This document shows positions 1 to 10,208 of a stretch of DNA of 64,000 bases, one piece after another (the first letter of the stretch is position 1; each line of letters starts with the position of its first letter). The notes below the pieces were generated by a model. It ran no database searches. It was not told the origin of the DNA and saw only the letters and a list, made by a program, of their open reading frames with translations. Position numbers and translations under genes: made by a program. The DNA is from Neiella litorisoli (GTDB taxonomy: Bacteria; Pseudomonadota; Gammaproteobacteria; Enterobacterales; Neiellaceae): positions 1 to 64,000 of the forward strand of contig NZ_JACXAF010000021.1 of assembly GCF_014773395.1 (NCBI RefSeq), written 5' to 3'.

Positions 1-52
1 CTTGGCATAGAGTGAATTATTGTGATCAGCAAAAGCAATATGAGTTCAAAAA

Positions 53-80
53 AAATCCCCCGATCTGCATCGAGGGATTT
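53..80 (-). terminator. Intrinsic terminator, best read on minus strand
   Basis: A 12-bp stem (53-64 with 69-80) encloses a 4-base loop. On the minus strand the one imperfect pair is a G-U wobble and the hairpin is followed by a run of U; on the plus strand the same position is a C-A mismatch and the downstream bases are not U-rich. It may still serve a plus-strand gene that ends left of the window. No other feature is recognised before base 232. Confidence 0.6.
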
Positions 81-231
81 GTGTATGAAAGACAGGGCAT
101 TTGCCGGGTTTTTTATTGGCGAACTTTACAATTGTTTACATCAAATTTAGCGCTATTCACACGCCAGTGAATAAGCACATTGATTACAATGCTTTTCTTT
201 CACTTTTCAATCAGGAACTGCCAATACCGCC

Positions 232-1722
232 ATGTGGTTTCACCGCGCTAAGCAAATCGGCTGGATCGTTACCCTAATAGGGGTAGTGAGTTGCTCATCT
301 CATGCGCCTTCTGATCAGCAGTTAATCGAGCAGTCATCACAGCTTGCTCCAGAGCAATGGCAGCAGCCCCATGGTGATGCCGAACAGGCAATCGATTTTG
401 ATTCGCGCTGGGGCATTCGTTTATCGCCGCAAAGTAGTGAATTTCTGCAATTAGCTCTCGACAATAACTATTCAATCGAAATTGCTGTGGCTCGATTGCG
501 ACAGGCCAACGCCGATGTCCAAGCCAGAGAAGCCGCGCTGCTGCCCGAATTCGATATTCGTGCGAGTCAATCCCATCGCCAATATGATGACAATGGCAAC
601 AAGCGATCACGTGATGTTTCAAGCCTTGCCGTGAGTGCCAGTTGGGAGCTGGATTTGTGGCAGCGCTTGGCTGATTTATCTTCTTCTGCCGAGCTCAATG
701 CACGCATCAGCGAGCTTGACTGGCGAGCGTTGCAGCTTTCGATTCAAGGGCAAGTATTGTCTGCTTGGCTTGATGTCATTGAAACCACGCAGCGGCAGGC
801 GCTGATTGAGCGCAACATTGTGGTTCAGCAGCGACGTTTGGCGCTATCGGAGCGGCGCTTGGATCTGGGGTTGGTGACTTCCGTCGATGTTCGTAATGGC
901 CGCAATACGTTGGCGGGCTTGCGGGCTAACTTAGCCAGTTCAAAGATTTCCCTGAAAGCAGATAAGCGTCGATTGCAATTGTTGTTGGCGCAGTATCCAA
1001 ATGGAAACATCGCCGTCAATACTCAATTGCCTGAGCTGCTGCCGTTGCCTGTGCTCAACAGTCCACAATCAATTTTGCTCAATCGGCCCGATATTGAAGC
1101 CGCCGTGTTAGCCGTTCGGGCTGCCGGTTTTGAAGTCGACGCCGCAGAAAAAGCGAAACTGCCGCGAATCTCATTCAATGCCAACTATGGCGCCAGCGAG
1201 GAGCGCTTTGCCGATCTGTTTGATCTCAACCATTGGCTTGGCTCCGTCACCGGGGCCTTAGTGCAGCCGATTTTTTATCGCGGCGAGTTACAAGCGCAAG
1301 TCGAGCGCAAACAGGCGGCGGCAGACATCGCTTTGTCTCGGTTACAGCAAAGCTTGTTACAAGCCTGGCAGGAAATTGAAAACAACCTGACCCAAGAGCA
1401 ATTTTTGGCAGAGCGTCAGGTGTTGCTAACCGAGGCGCTCATTGAGGCACAAGCGGCGGAAGTCAAAACAGAGCAAGATTATGAGTTAGGGCTGGCTACC
1501 AGCTTCGAGCTACTGGCCACTCAACGCAGTAGCATTACCAATGAAAATGCGTTGATCGTTGCCAATATTGCGCGCTTGAAAAATCGAATTTCGTTAATGC
1601 TGGCGATTGGCATCGTCAATGAGCAAGAACTGTTATCTCAGCAAAATACTCGGGCGTTGTCAGCCCCTCAGTCTTCTCATCATGAGGGTGGGCCGGAGTT
1701 AAAGGAACATGTCAGTGGTTAA
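232..1722 (+). CDS. TolC/NodT-type outer-membrane efflux lipoprotein
   Basis: Outer-membrane factor of a tripartite efflux pump, forming the exit duct for substrates handed over by the adaptor and RND pump encoded next. The N-terminus is a lipoprotein signal (hydrophobic segment then VVSC, lipidated Cys at about residue 21). The rest is two repeated OEP-type halves rich in Ala/Gln/Leu helices, roughly residues 65-255 and 270-465, as in NodT/OprM relatives; 496 aa is a normal length. It is the first gene of a three-gene operon and overlaps the next gene by 14 bases. No good Shine-Dalgarno is visible close to the ATG. The family call is firm; the substrate is unknown. Confidence 0.9.
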   Translation: MWFHRAKQIGWIVTLIGVVSCSSHAPSDQQLIEQSSQLAPEQWQQPHGDAEQAIDFDSRWGIRLSPQSSEFLQLALDNNYSIEIAVARLRQANADVQAREAALLPEFDIRASQSHRQYDDNGNKRSRDVSSLAVSASWELDLWQRLADLSSSAELNARISELDWRALQLSIQGQVLSAWLDVIETTQRQALIERNIVVQQRRLALSERRLDLGLVTSVDVRNGRNTLAGLRANLASSKISLKADKRRLQLLLAQYPNGNIAVNTQLPELLPLPVLNSPQSILLNRPDIEAAVLAVRAAGFEVDAAEKAKLPRISFNANYGASEERFADLFDLNHWLGSVTGALVQPIFYRGELQAQVERKQAAADIALSRLQQSLLQAWQEIENNLTQEQFLAERQVLLTEALIEAQAAEVKTEQDYELGLATSFELLATQRSSITNENALIVANIARLKNRISLMLAIGIVNEQELLSQQNTRALSAPQSSHHEGGPELKEHVSG

Positions 1723-3046
1723 TTCTTTCAAATATTCGGTGATCGCCAAACGAGCGCTGTCAGTGGTGGTGATTGCCGTTCTGGTCTATTTGGTTTTGAT
1801 GCTCCTTGATATCAATAAGCCGGTTCCCGAAGCGCGCCAAGGAAAGCCAAAGCGTACCCAAGTGTTTGTGCAAAAAGTAGCGGTTGGCGAGCATGTCATG
1901 CAGGTGGTTGCGCAGGGCGTAGCGACGCCGAAAAGCTCGGTCCAGCTCAAAGCCAGAGTGGAAGGTCAAGTCGTTGCGGTGCACCCGAACTTTGTCAACG
2001 GTGGCCAAGTTCGTCAGGGCGATGTGCTGGTGCAATTGGAGACCAAAGACTACCAGCTCAGTGTTATTCAGGCCAAAGCAAAAGTTGCTCAAGCGGCTGA
2101 AAAATTTACCAAAGCCCATGCCCAAGCGCACAGCGCCCAACGGGAATTGATGGAGTTAGGGCGACATGAGGCATCGGAGCTGGCCCGCGGTATTCCACAA
2201 CTGAACTATGCCGAGGCCGATCTTGAGTCAGCCAAAGCAGCATTGGCTCAAGCCGAGTTGGCGCTGAGCCGGACCCGAATTTTGGCCCCGTTCAACGGCA
2301 TTATTGAGTCGGAGTCGGTCAGCATCGGCCAGTTGGTGAGCCGCAATAGCAATCTGGGCAAAATGTTCGCCAATGATCTCATGGAAGTAGCCCTGTCGCT
2401 GAGTTTGTCAGACATGCAGTTACTGGCCATGCCGTTGAACTATGGCAGTAATTTTACTGAATCTCGCTACGAGGTTGAGCTGTCCAGCCAAATGGGGCCG
2501 CGGCAGGTCAGTTGGCAGGGCAAGGTGGTTCGAAGCTCGGGGCTCATTGATCCTAAAACCCGAACCGTGCAACTCGTGGTTGAGGTGCCTGATCCTTATG
2601 GCCTGAATAACCCAGCAAGCGACCAGCCACCATTACTCGCCGGTTTGTTTGTCAATGCCCTGATCAAAGGGCAGTCGATGGCCGATTTGGCGGTTATTCC
2701 GCGCAAGGCGTTGCGCAATAAAAACAAAATTTGGCTGGCCGATGCCGATAATCGACTGGCGGTCACAGACGTCACCATCATCAGCAAAGATCAGGGCAGG
2801 GCTTGGGTTAAAGGCTTGGCACCTGATAGCCGTGTGATCACCTCTAGCTTGCCGATTGCCACTATCGGGATGCGCTTGAGACCGACCAATGAACAATCCA
2901 TTTCGCCATTGGAGCATCAACTTGCCAGTGAGCAAACCCAGATTGTGCCGAAGAAGCGAGAGCAAAAGGGCAAAGGCGATAAAGCCGTTCGCGCAGCAAA
3001 GCTTGAACGTGAACTACGCAAAGGCAAGCTGGCGGGAGATATTTAA
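1709..3046 (+). CDS. RND efflux periplasmic adaptor (membrane fusion protein)
   Basis: HlyD/AcrA-family adaptor that bridges the inner-membrane RND pump and the outer-membrane factor. One N-terminal membrane segment (about residues 12-32) anchors it. A half-lipoyl motif follows (about 75-112, with the signature GGQVRQGDVLVQLE), then an Ala/Gln/Glu-rich helical hairpin (about 115-180), the second lipoyl half (RILAPFNGIIES) and beta-barrel domains. The start ATG lies inside the end of the preceding gene and has an AAGGA ribosome site. The last 30 residues form an unusually basic Lys/Arg/Glu tail that is not part of the usual fold. Substrate not predictable. Confidence 0.9.
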   Translation: MSVVNSFKYSVIAKRALSVVVIAVLVYLVLMLLDINKPVPEARQGKPKRTQVFVQKVAVGEHVMQVVAQGVATPKSSVQLKARVEGQVVAVHPNFVNGGQVRQGDVLVQLETKDYQLSVIQAKAKVAQAAEKFTKAHAQAHSAQRELMELGRHEASELARGIPQLNYAEADLESAKAALAQAELALSRTRILAPFNGIIESESVSIGQLVSRNSNLGKMFANDLMEVALSLSLSDMQLLAMPLNYGSNFTESRYEVELSSQMGPRQVSWQGKVVRSSGLIDPKTRTVQLVVEVPDPYGLNNPASDQPPLLAGLFVNALIKGQSMADLAVIPRKALRNKNKIWLADADNRLAVTDVTIISKDQGRAWVKGLAPDSRVITSSLPIATIGMRLRPTNEQSISPLEHQLASEQTQIVPKKREQKGKGDKAVRAAKLERELRKGKLAGDI

Positions 3047-3048
3047 CG

Positions 3049-6000
3049 ATGACGTCAGTGCTACGTTGGTGGGTTAAAAATCCTATCGCGGCAAATTTGT
3101 CCATGGTCGCGTTGGTTGTTGCAGGCTTACTGAGTTACTTCTTTGCGGTTGAAAAAGAGCCATTTCCAATGGTTAAACAACCCATTATGGATATTCGCAT
3201 GTCGTGGCCGGGAGCGGGGCCGAAAGACATTGAAGAGCAAATCCTGATTCGTTTCGAGCAAGCCCTGAAAAGCGTTGAAGATGTCAAAAGCATCACCTCG
3301 GTGGCGCGCGAGGGGTCTGCATCGGTGAGGGTTGAAGGTAAAGAGAGTGTTGATAAAAGGCAGTTTGCTGACAGCGTGAGGGAGAAAATCAACGCGGTGA
3401 ACTCGCTTCCGGGGGACGCTGACCGGCCGCGAGTCAGTGAGCGAGTCAATCGCCAAGAAATGATGCGCATTGCCCTGCATGGCAATGCCGACCGACAAAC
3501 GCTCAATCGACTTGCGGTGCAAATCCAAAATGAAATTGCCGCGTTACCGCTAATTTCAACCGTACGGCTTGAAGGCGCGAATAAAGAAGAGGTGTCGATC
3601 GAAATTTCTGAGCAGAAAATGCGCCTCTACAACCTCAGTTTTGATGATATTGCCACAGCCATTCGAAACAGCTCATTAAACTCATCGTCAGGCATGATCC
3701 GCGATGATGCCGGCAGCTTGCAGTTGACCATTCGCAGCCGAGCCGAGCATCAGCAGCAGTTTGAAGACATTGTGCTGCGCCGCTCAGCCAATGGTGCCAC
3801 GCTTTATCTGGGGGATGTCGCTGACGTCAAATACGATGTGCAGGAAGCCCGCAATCGCTCGGTATTCGATGGTGAGCAAGCGGTGTTGATTGAAGTGATG
3901 AACGCCGATTACATGAACATCGTCAAAATGAGCGCCAGCGTCGAGGAATATCTGGCCGAAAAACGGCGACAATTGCCGCCGACACTCAAGCTGACGCTGT
4001 GGGAAAACTGGAACGATTCCTATCAGTCTCGGTTATCGACGATTTTAAATAGCGCTACCTCCGGCTTAATTCTGGTGTTCATTTTATTGATGCTGTTTTT
4101 ACAGCGCACAGTGGCACTTTGGGTTAGTGTTGGTATTGGCGTGGCGTTCGCCGCATCGTTTGCACTGTTGCCGAGCGTCGATGTGTCGTTGAACATGCTG
4201 TCGTTGTTCGCCTTTTTGATGGTGATTGGCATTGTGGTTGATGATGCCATCGTCATCGGCGAGAGCATTCATCTAGCCAACGAGTCGGGCTTAGAAGGCG
4301 ACGAAGCGGCTATCAAAGGAGTCAGCGAGGTCGCCAAGCCCGTATTGTTTGGGGTACTCACGACCATGGTGGTGTTTGCGCCAATGGCTTTTCTGCCAGG
4401 CAGCACCGCCGAGTATACGCGCTCGATTTCCTTAGTGGTGGTGTTGGCACTGGCGTTCTCACTCTTTGAAGCGCTGCTCATTTTGCCATCCCATTTGCGG
4501 CATTTAAAAAGCAAACCAACAGCGGCTCAACCATCCGTATTCAGTCGTCTACAAATGCGGATTGCCAATGGCATGCAGTATGTGGCGAACTTTGTCTATG
4601 GTCGCTTTATTGTCTGGCTGCTGGCCCACAAATATGGCGTTATTACGGCGTTTATCGGGATGTTGCTGATCAGCATGAGCTTGCTCAACAACAACTATGT
4701 GCAGCAGTCATTCATGCCGCAAATCAGCGGCGACAAAATTCGTCTGATGGTGACCTTGCCAGCCAATACCAGCTATGAGCGCACCGAGCAGGTGCTGCAG
4801 CAAATCAACCGCGGCAGCGAGCAACTGATTGACGAGGTTGAGGCCAGCGGCGGCGAATTAGTGGAGCATGTCTACAACCAGGTTTGGGGCACTCGGGTGA
4901 TGAGTGAGCTGAAATTGGTTGGGGCCGAACAGCGCGCCATGACCATTGAGCAGGCATCCGACACTCTTCAAGCTTTAATTGGCGATATTCCCGATGCTGA
5001 GGAAATCGAATTTCGTTCAAGCATGAATACCAGTTCGCCGAAAATCAGCTTCCGGATTCGCTCCAACGATACCGATGCCTTGCGACTGGCGCTGGATGAT
5101 TTAAAACATCATCTGACCAAGTATCAGGGCATTAATCTGGTGCGAGATTCAATGGACAAAGGCAGCACCGAAATGGTGTTCGCATTGAAGCCGGGTGCAG
5201 AGCAACTCGGCATCACCTTGCGCGATGTGTCGAAGCAGGTCAAACAGGCTTATTTTGGTCAGGAAGTCGATCGGCTGGCGACTTGGACCGGTGATGTTCG
5301 GGTCAAAGTGCGCTACTCCAAACAAGAGCGTGAATCGATTGATACCTTGCAGCACATGCGAATTCGTACCAAAGACGGCCGTGAAATTCCGCTATTGAGC
5401 GTGGTTGATGTCAGCGAGCGCCCCGGCGTCCAGCGTATCTACCGACGCGATGGCGAAAAAGTGGCCACGTTACGAGCCGAATACGGTGGTACCGACCAAT
5501 ACAGTGTCAATCGCGATATTCGTGACAACTTCATTCCTGAATGGCAAAAACGTCATCCGGAAGTAAAGTTTGGCTCTGGTGATCGCGGTCAGGAGCGCGA
5601 TGATTTCATTGCCACTGTCATGCGTTTAGAAGGCTTGGCGTTGTTGGTGTCCTACATGCTGATGGCCATCGCATTTCGCTCCTATATGCAACCGCTGCTG
5701 ATTCTATCGGCGGTGCCGTTTGCCTTTATGGGGGCGATTGCTGGCCATTTGCTTCATGGCACTGTGTATTCGATGTTTTCCATGCTGGGCATCTTAGCCG
5801 CTGCAGGAGTGGTGATTAACGATAATTTGGTGTTGGTTGATGCCATCAACCGGCTCCGCGCAAAGGGGCAGAGCGCAGTAGATGCTGTGATTGCCGCCGG
5901 TAAGCTGCGTTTCCGGCCTATTGTGCTGACCTCACTGACGACCTTTATTGGCTTGCTGCCGATGATGTGGGCCAATAGTGTGCAGGCTAAGTTTTTGGTG

Positions 6001-6162
6001 CCTATGGTGGTGTCGCTGGCTTATGGGGTATTGCTTGCCACTGTCATTACCTTGGTTTTTGTTCCTTGCTTGTATGTGGCTAGCTTGGAAGTGCGGGATT
6101 TATGGCGCCAGTTTCAGGCCAGTGACTATTATCCTTTGGGGAATAAAAGCAATGACCTGTAG
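3049..6162 (+). CDS. RND-family efflux permease
   Basis: Proton-driven inner-membrane efflux pump, 1037 aa, the usual size for AcrB relatives. It has an N-terminal membrane helix (about 14-32), a large periplasmic loop, membrane clusters at about 340-480 and 530-550, a second periplasmic loop and a C-terminal cluster at about 860-1020. The TM4 proton-relay acidic pair is present (VVDDAIVIGES, D398-D399). In TM10 the AcrB lysine is missing: the motif reads VVINDNLVLVD, with N924-D925 at that place, as in a separate RND subgroup that uses (I/V)ND(S/N)LVL. A GGAG ribosome site precedes the ATG, two bases after the adaptor gene. Substrate unknown. Confidence 0.92.
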   Translation: MTSVLRWWVKNPIAANLSMVALVVAGLLSYFFAVEKEPFPMVKQPIMDIRMSWPGAGPKDIEEQILIRFEQALKSVEDVKSITSVAREGSASVRVEGKESVDKRQFADSVREKINAVNSLPGDADRPRVSERVNRQEMMRIALHGNADRQTLNRLAVQIQNEIAALPLISTVRLEGANKEEVSIEISEQKMRLYNLSFDDIATAIRNSSLNSSSGMIRDDAGSLQLTIRSRAEHQQQFEDIVLRRSANGATLYLGDVADVKYDVQEARNRSVFDGEQAVLIEVMNADYMNIVKMSASVEEYLAEKRRQLPPTLKLTLWENWNDSYQSRLSTILNSATSGLILVFILLMLFLQRTVALWVSVGIGVAFAASFALLPSVDVSLNMLSLFAFLMVIGIVVDDAIVIGESIHLANESGLEGDEAAIKGVSEVAKPVLFGVLTTMVVFAPMAFLPGSTAEYTRSISLVVVLALAFSLFEALLILPSHLRHLKSKPTAAQPSVFSRLQMRIANGMQYVANFVYGRFIVWLLAHKYGVITAFIGMLLISMSLLNNNYVQQSFMPQISGDKIRLMVTLPANTSYERTEQVLQQINRGSEQLIDEVEASGGELVEHVYNQVWGTRVMSELKLVGAEQRAMTIEQASDTLQALIGDIPDAEEIEFRSSMNTSSPKISFRIRSNDTDALRLALDDLKHHLTKYQGINLVRDSMDKGSTEMVFALKPGAEQLGITLRDVSKQVKQAYFGQEVDRLATWTGDVRVKVRYSKQERESIDTLQHMRIRTKDGREIPLLSVVDVSERPGVQRIYRRDGEKVATLRAEYGGTDQYSVNRDIRDNFIPEWQKRHPEVKFGSGDRGQERDDFIATVMRLEGLALLVSYMLMAIAFRSYMQPLLILSAVPFAFMGAIAGHLLHGTVYSMFSMLGILAAAGVVINDNLVLVDAINRLRAKGQSAVDAVIAAGKLRFRPIVLTSLTTFIGLLPMMWANSVQAKFLVPMVVSLAYGVLLATVITLVFVPCLYVASLEVRDLWRQFQASDYYPLGNKSNDL

Positions 6163-6233
6163 CTCGCCGAAGCGCTGGATTGCTCGGAGTTTGAGCAAAT
6201 TCGAGAAACATTTCAGCATTATTAAAATTAGTG

Positions 6234-6262
6234 TTGACACTAAAAGGCTGGCTGCTTAGAAT
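6234..6262 (+). promoter_or_regulatory. Sigma-70 promoter of the tRNA operon
   Basis: TTGACA (6234-6239), a 17-base spacer and TAGAAT (6257-6262), followed by a GC-rich stretch (GCGCCTCG) typical of a stringently controlled discriminator. The first tRNA starts about 45 bases after the expected transcription start. Confidence 0.85.
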
Positions 6263-6314
6263 GCGCCTCGCTCTTGAGGGCTAGGGTTCATATCCGCTCT
6301 CAAGTCAGCCGTTT

Positions 6315-6390
<76 letters not shown>

Positions 6391-6494
6391 AATTTCGTTT
6401 GCATTGGACTTGTCCGCTGCAAACCATCAACGAGGAATTAGGCGCCTCTCTCAATACGAGAAAAAGTTGATGTAAAACGACACAATTTTCGTGT

Positions 6495-6570
<76 letters not shown>

Positions 6571-6667
6571 CTTTTTCCAGTAGGAAAGCTCTTCGTATCT
6601 GAGCTAAATCGATATGTTTAGGCCTGCGTTTGCTCTGGCAGACGTAAAAAAGGTCGCACTACTGTGT

Positions 6668-6743
<76 letters not shown>

Positions 6744-6838
6744 TTTCCTTTTAGGAAAGTTCTTCGTATCTGAACTGAATCGATGCGTTTAGGCCAGCGT
6801 TTGCTCTGGCAGACGTAAAAAGGTCGCACTACTTGTGT

Positions 6839-6914
<76 letters not shown>

Positions 6915-6923
6915 TTTCTTTCT

Positions 6924-6999
<76 letters not shown>

Positions 7000-7123
7000 A
7001 ATTCTCTATGCGCAATCTTCTTTAGTTTATCTTCTTTGCTCTAAAACACCCGTTTTGTAACACCTATTGCTGTTGGCTTCGTCAGCTCGTGTTGGCATGG
7101 GTTGGTTTTCGATATAGGCAACA

Positions 7124-7151
7124 AAAAACCAGAACCGCGGTTCTGGTTTTT
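7124..7151. terminator. Bidirectional terminator, perfect 28-base palindrome
   Basis: Five A, CCAGAACCG, CGGTTCTGG, five T: a perfect 14+14 palindrome with A and T tracts on either side. It lies between the tRNA operon (plus) and the minus-strand gene ending at 7183 and can end transcription in both directions. Confidence 0.85.
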
Positions 7152-7182
7152 CACTGGGTCGCAGTTGTCGTCATTTATAGTG

Positions 7183-7524
7183 TTAGGCTTGGGGCACGCT
7201 GACCGCCAATTTTTGTGCGATATCGCGAACCTCTACATAACCTTCTTGGCGACTGCGAATATAGTTAGCCGTTCTGTCGGCGCCGGCTTCAGCGGCAAAG
7301 CTGCCAATGTCTTCACCATTACAAACAACATTATTGGCGACTAATTGCATGTCAATGCGGTAGCTAGCCACGGTGCTCTTAAACGTGTGGACGCGATTGC
7401 TTTGACTGCTTAGGCAAATATCGACTAATGCGTTTTCCACATACGGGTCCATCGCTGCTGTTGATGTTGCAACGGATGCCATACCCATGGTCGCCGCAGC
7501 GACTGTCAAACATACCTTGTTCAT
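7183..7524 (-). CDS. DUF3718-like small exported protein, copy A
   Basis: A 113-aa protein of unknown function. The start is the ATG at 7524, which has a GGAGA ribosome site 7 bases upstream and gives a proper signal peptide (MNKVCLTVAAATMGM to about STAA). The mature part begins MDPYVENALVDIC and carries NRV, YRIDMQLVANNVVCNG and a FAAEAGADRTANYI helix. I match this from memory to the DUF3718 family common in Shewanella-like genomes. Two cysteines (DIC and VVCNG) could form a disulfide in the periplasm. A paralogue lies at 10209-10514, beyond the chemoreceptor gene. Function unknown. Confidence 0.75.
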   Translation of the reverse strand: MNKVCLTVAAATMGMASVATSTAAMDPYVENALVDICLSSQSNRVHTFKSTVASYRIDMQLVANNVVCNGEDIGSFAAEAGADRTANYIRSRQEGYVEVRDIAQKLAVSVPQA

Positions 7525-8096
7525 TGTGTGTCTCCAGCTTGTTGGTTGGTTGCTGACACGTCTAGTAAAGTCGAAAACGGCGATTCTGGGTGTTGCCACA
7601 TGTAACATAAAAGCACGGGTATTTAGGGTATATTGCATGCAACTTTGTTAAATGCTCCTATACTCAGCAAGCTAGCGCCGCGCTCTGCTAATTGATAAGC
7701 ATTCTCGCATTTACAAATGGTTACCTAGACTCATGATTGGTTACATTTTGACCAGATAAACCTTGCTATTTGTTGCTGACAATCATTGAATCAGCCTTGA
7801 CATATTCCTCATCAAGCAACTTCTCATCGGTGTGATCTTACGATCGGCTCTGCATCGCCGAACGGTTGATCGCCCAATTTAAACCTTTCATCTGTTAGGG
7901 GTATTAGCCTTATGCTCGATACCCATTCGCCTTTTTTTGCTAGCTTGATGTTGCATCATTGTTAACTACGCCACGCTTTTAATAATTAATGTATGTTGTT
8001 AACAATAAACTTTGTGCCAAGTCTCGGATTAATGACCGTTAGGTGTGGTTTGATATCGCTCTGAGTAGCAAGGCTAGGGCGATATCGGGTAGTTAT
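7525..8096. other. 572-base intergenic region between divergent genes
   Basis: AT-rich spacer between the DUF3718-like gene (minus) and the chemoreceptor gene (plus). A Fur-box-like sequence lies at 7693-7707. I found no convincing sigma-70 or sigma-28 promoter for the chemoreceptor and no RNA gene or coding sequence. Confidence 0.5.
7691..7709. promoter_or_regulatory. Possible Fur box
   Basis: TGATAAG-C-ATTCTCG (7693-7707) matches 11 of 14 positions of the 7-1-7 Fur consensus TGATAAT-N-ATTATCA. It lies about 170 bases upstream of the DUF3718-like start and 390 bases upstream of the chemoreceptor start. One degenerate match in a window this size may be chance. Confidence 0.3.
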
Positions 8097-10148
8097 ATGC
8101 GACATTTTCGATCGTTAAAAATACAAACAAGAATGATCCTCCTGATCCTATTGCCGTTATTGGCAATTGCCGGACTGTCATTGCAGTCGGTGCTGGAATC
8201 TCGGGAACAAATCAATAAGTTACAGCAACTCAATACCGCATTGGACTATGCCGATGTGGCTTATCCATTCATTACGGCTTCATTGCAAGAGTCCTTTTAC
8301 ACGCGGATTTACCTAGATAGTCAGGGAAGTAGCGTTGCCAATGCTAAACAGCAAATGTTGGCGAAGCGGCGCCAAGCTGAGTCAAATCAGCGTAACTTTC
8401 TTCAGTTTATTGAGGACAATCGGAGCACGCTGAGTACGTACCAAGCGTTGATGAATGATATTGAGATCTTTTTGCCACTGATTGAGCGCATGCAGTATGT
8501 GCGGCAATCGGCCGATCAAAAACTACATAAGAATGGCGCATTCAAAAGTAAAGTTGGTGGTGATATTCACACCATGTACTTCTTTAATGAAATGGTGCGT
8601 AAAGTTGCTGATTCGATGAGCCAAGTTGCAGTGGTTGCTGCCCAGCAGGAGCAAGTGTCTCGAATTGCAAATGCTTACACTGATTTAATCGCCATGAACG
8701 TCGAAGCGACGTTCCACAATAGTATGATTGGCCTTGCCAAAGATAATGCCCTCGATATTTATATCTTTGGCGAGATCATGAGCGGTTATCAAAAATACAA
8801 TAAAGCATACGTGCGCTTTTTTAGCTTTGCGACAGCCGAGTCTGCAGCGGCCTTAACTGCCATGATGAACAGTGCCAACCAGAAGCGCTGGGATGATGTT
8901 GCTCTGAAAGCGCGCTCGAACGTCTATCAGACCCAGAATAAGCCGTTGCAAATTGATCCGGGTGTTGATTTGGAGCGCTTAAGCCAAGTTCAGTTTGACG
9001 CCTTTGACGAAGCCATCAGCCAAGTTGTTGATGAATTAATTCGCACGAAGGATCAACTGATTGATGAGGCTGAATCGGTTGCCATTCGCGCCACTGTGCT
9101 GGGAGTCGCCATTCTAGTGGTGGTGGTGTTCTTGTCGACAACGATTGCCAAGAGCATTACCCAACCGCTTTCTGGGCTGGTCCGAGTATTCCGCCAAGTC
9201 GCGCAAGACAAAGACATGACGGTAACTCTGGATACCAGCGGTAAGGATGAGCTGAGCGAACTCAGTCAGGTGTTTGATGAGTTGCTAGGCCGCTTGCGTC
9301 AGGCGCTGGTCAATGTTCAGGAAGAAGCTGACAGCATTCACGACACCAGTGATTCGATGACCATGTTGATGGAGCAATCGGTGGGCTTGTCTGAGCACCA
9401 GTTCAAAGCGACCGAGAGTATTTCGGTGGCGATTAATGAAATGTCCAGCACCATCAATGAAGTTGCGAGCATGGCGTCGCAATCGTCAGAAGCGGTGGAG
9501 CGCGCTCATCAGTCGTCGGTGACCAGCTTTGAAAATGCTCAAGCCAGCCGCGAAATCATGGATAGCTTGACCGTTGAGCTGGGCAATACGCAAGAAGTGA
9601 TGATGCGCTTGGTGAAAGAAACCGAAGCGATCACCGATGTTGCGACCATGATTCAGGGCATTGCTGAACAGACCAATCTATTGGCCTTGAATGCGGCCAT
9701 TGAGGCGGCTCGCGCCGGTGAACAAGGCCGTGGATTTGCGGTGGTGGCTGATGAGGTCAGAAGCCTTGCTTATCGTACTCAAGAATCGACCGAAACGATT
9801 CGCAGCCAGATTGAAAAATTGCAAGCCGAATCAAAGTCCGTGACCGCCAATATGAGCTCGCTACAGCAAGAGAATACTCGTGCGGTGACCATTGTTGAAT
9901 CGAATTCGGCAGCGCTGGAATCGATGAAAGTCGAGCTCGACCAAATCATGGCGCAGTCGATTCAAATTGCCACCGCAACCGAAGAGCAAACCTCGGTGGC
10001 GGAAGAAATCAATGAGCGGGTGACGTCGCTATCGGATGATAGTCGGGGGATTCAAGGTAAAACCGAGGAGACCACACGATCCACTCAGCGCTTGCAGCAA
10101 ACGGCGGCCATGCTGCATCAGCACATTTCGGAATTTCAACTCAAATAA
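8097..10148 (+). CDS. Methyl-accepting chemotaxis protein with NIT-like sensor domain
   Basis: Chemoreceptor that passes a periplasmic signal to CheA/CheW. From the ATG at 8097 it has 683 aa: a first membrane helix (about residues 14-30, [14 protein letters not shown]), a helical periplasmic domain of some 270 residues resembling nitrate/nitrite-sensing NIT domains, a second membrane helix (about 332-350), a HAMP domain and a long cytoplasmic coiled coil. The hairpin tip carries the invariant signalling motif ([18 protein letters not shown]). A GTG at 8043 would add 18 residues before the membrane helix and is less likely. Ligand unknown. A convergent terminator follows, so it is probably transcribed alone. 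Confidence 0.9.
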   Translation: MRHFRSLKIQTRMILLILLPLLAIAGLSLQSVLESREQINKLQQLNTALDYADVAYPFITASLQESFYTRIYLDSQGSSVANAKQQMLAKRRQAESNQRNFLQFIEDNRSTLSTYQALMNDIEIFLPLIERMQYVRQSADQKLHKNGAFKSKVGGDIHTMYFFNEMVRKVADSMSQVAVVAAQQEQVSRIANAYTDLIAMNVEATFHNSMIGLAKDNALDIYIFGEIMSGYQKYNKAYVRFFSFATAESAAALTAMMNSANQKRWDDVALKARSNVYQTQNKPLQIDPGVDLERLSQVQFDAFDEAISQVVDELIRTKDQLIDEAESVAIRATVLGVAILVVVVFLSTTIAKSITQPLSGLVRVFRQVAQDKDMTVTLDTSGKDELSELSQVFDELLGRLRQALVNVQEEADSIHDTSDSMTMLMEQSVGLSEHQFKATESISVAINEMSSTINEVASMASQSSEAVERAHQSSVTSFENAQASREIMDSLTVELGNTQEVMMRLVKETEAITDVATMIQGIAEQTNLLALNAAIEAARAGEQGRGFAVVADEVRSLAYRTQESTETIRSQIEKLQAESKSVTANMSSLQQENTRAVTIVESNSAALESMKVELDQIMAQSIQIATATEEQTSVAEEINERVTSLSDDSRGIQGKTEETTRSTQRLQQTAAMLHQHISEFQLK

Positions 10149-10153
10149 CCAAA

Positions 10154-10186
10154 TAAGGCTCACTGGTTCAAACAGTGAGCCTTATA
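10154..10186. terminator. Hairpin terminator between convergent genes
   Basis: A perfect 13-bp stem (10154-10166 with 10174-10186) around a 7-base loop, between the chemoreceptor gene and the minus-strand DUF3718-like gene. Neither side has a long U run. Confidence 0.6.
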
Positions 10187-10208
10187 TCTATCCATCTACG
10201 ACTGTTAC

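Noticed and set aside
135-190. Repeated TTTACA (125-130, 135-140) and TACAAT before the efflux operon as a promoter
   Set aside because: No pairing of these elements gives acceptable spacing, so no promoter was called, though one must exist nearby.
6180-6198. Hairpin TTGCTC/GAGCAA after the RND gene as a terminator
   Set aside because: Only 6 bp and not followed by a U run; the tRNA promoter starts just beyond it.
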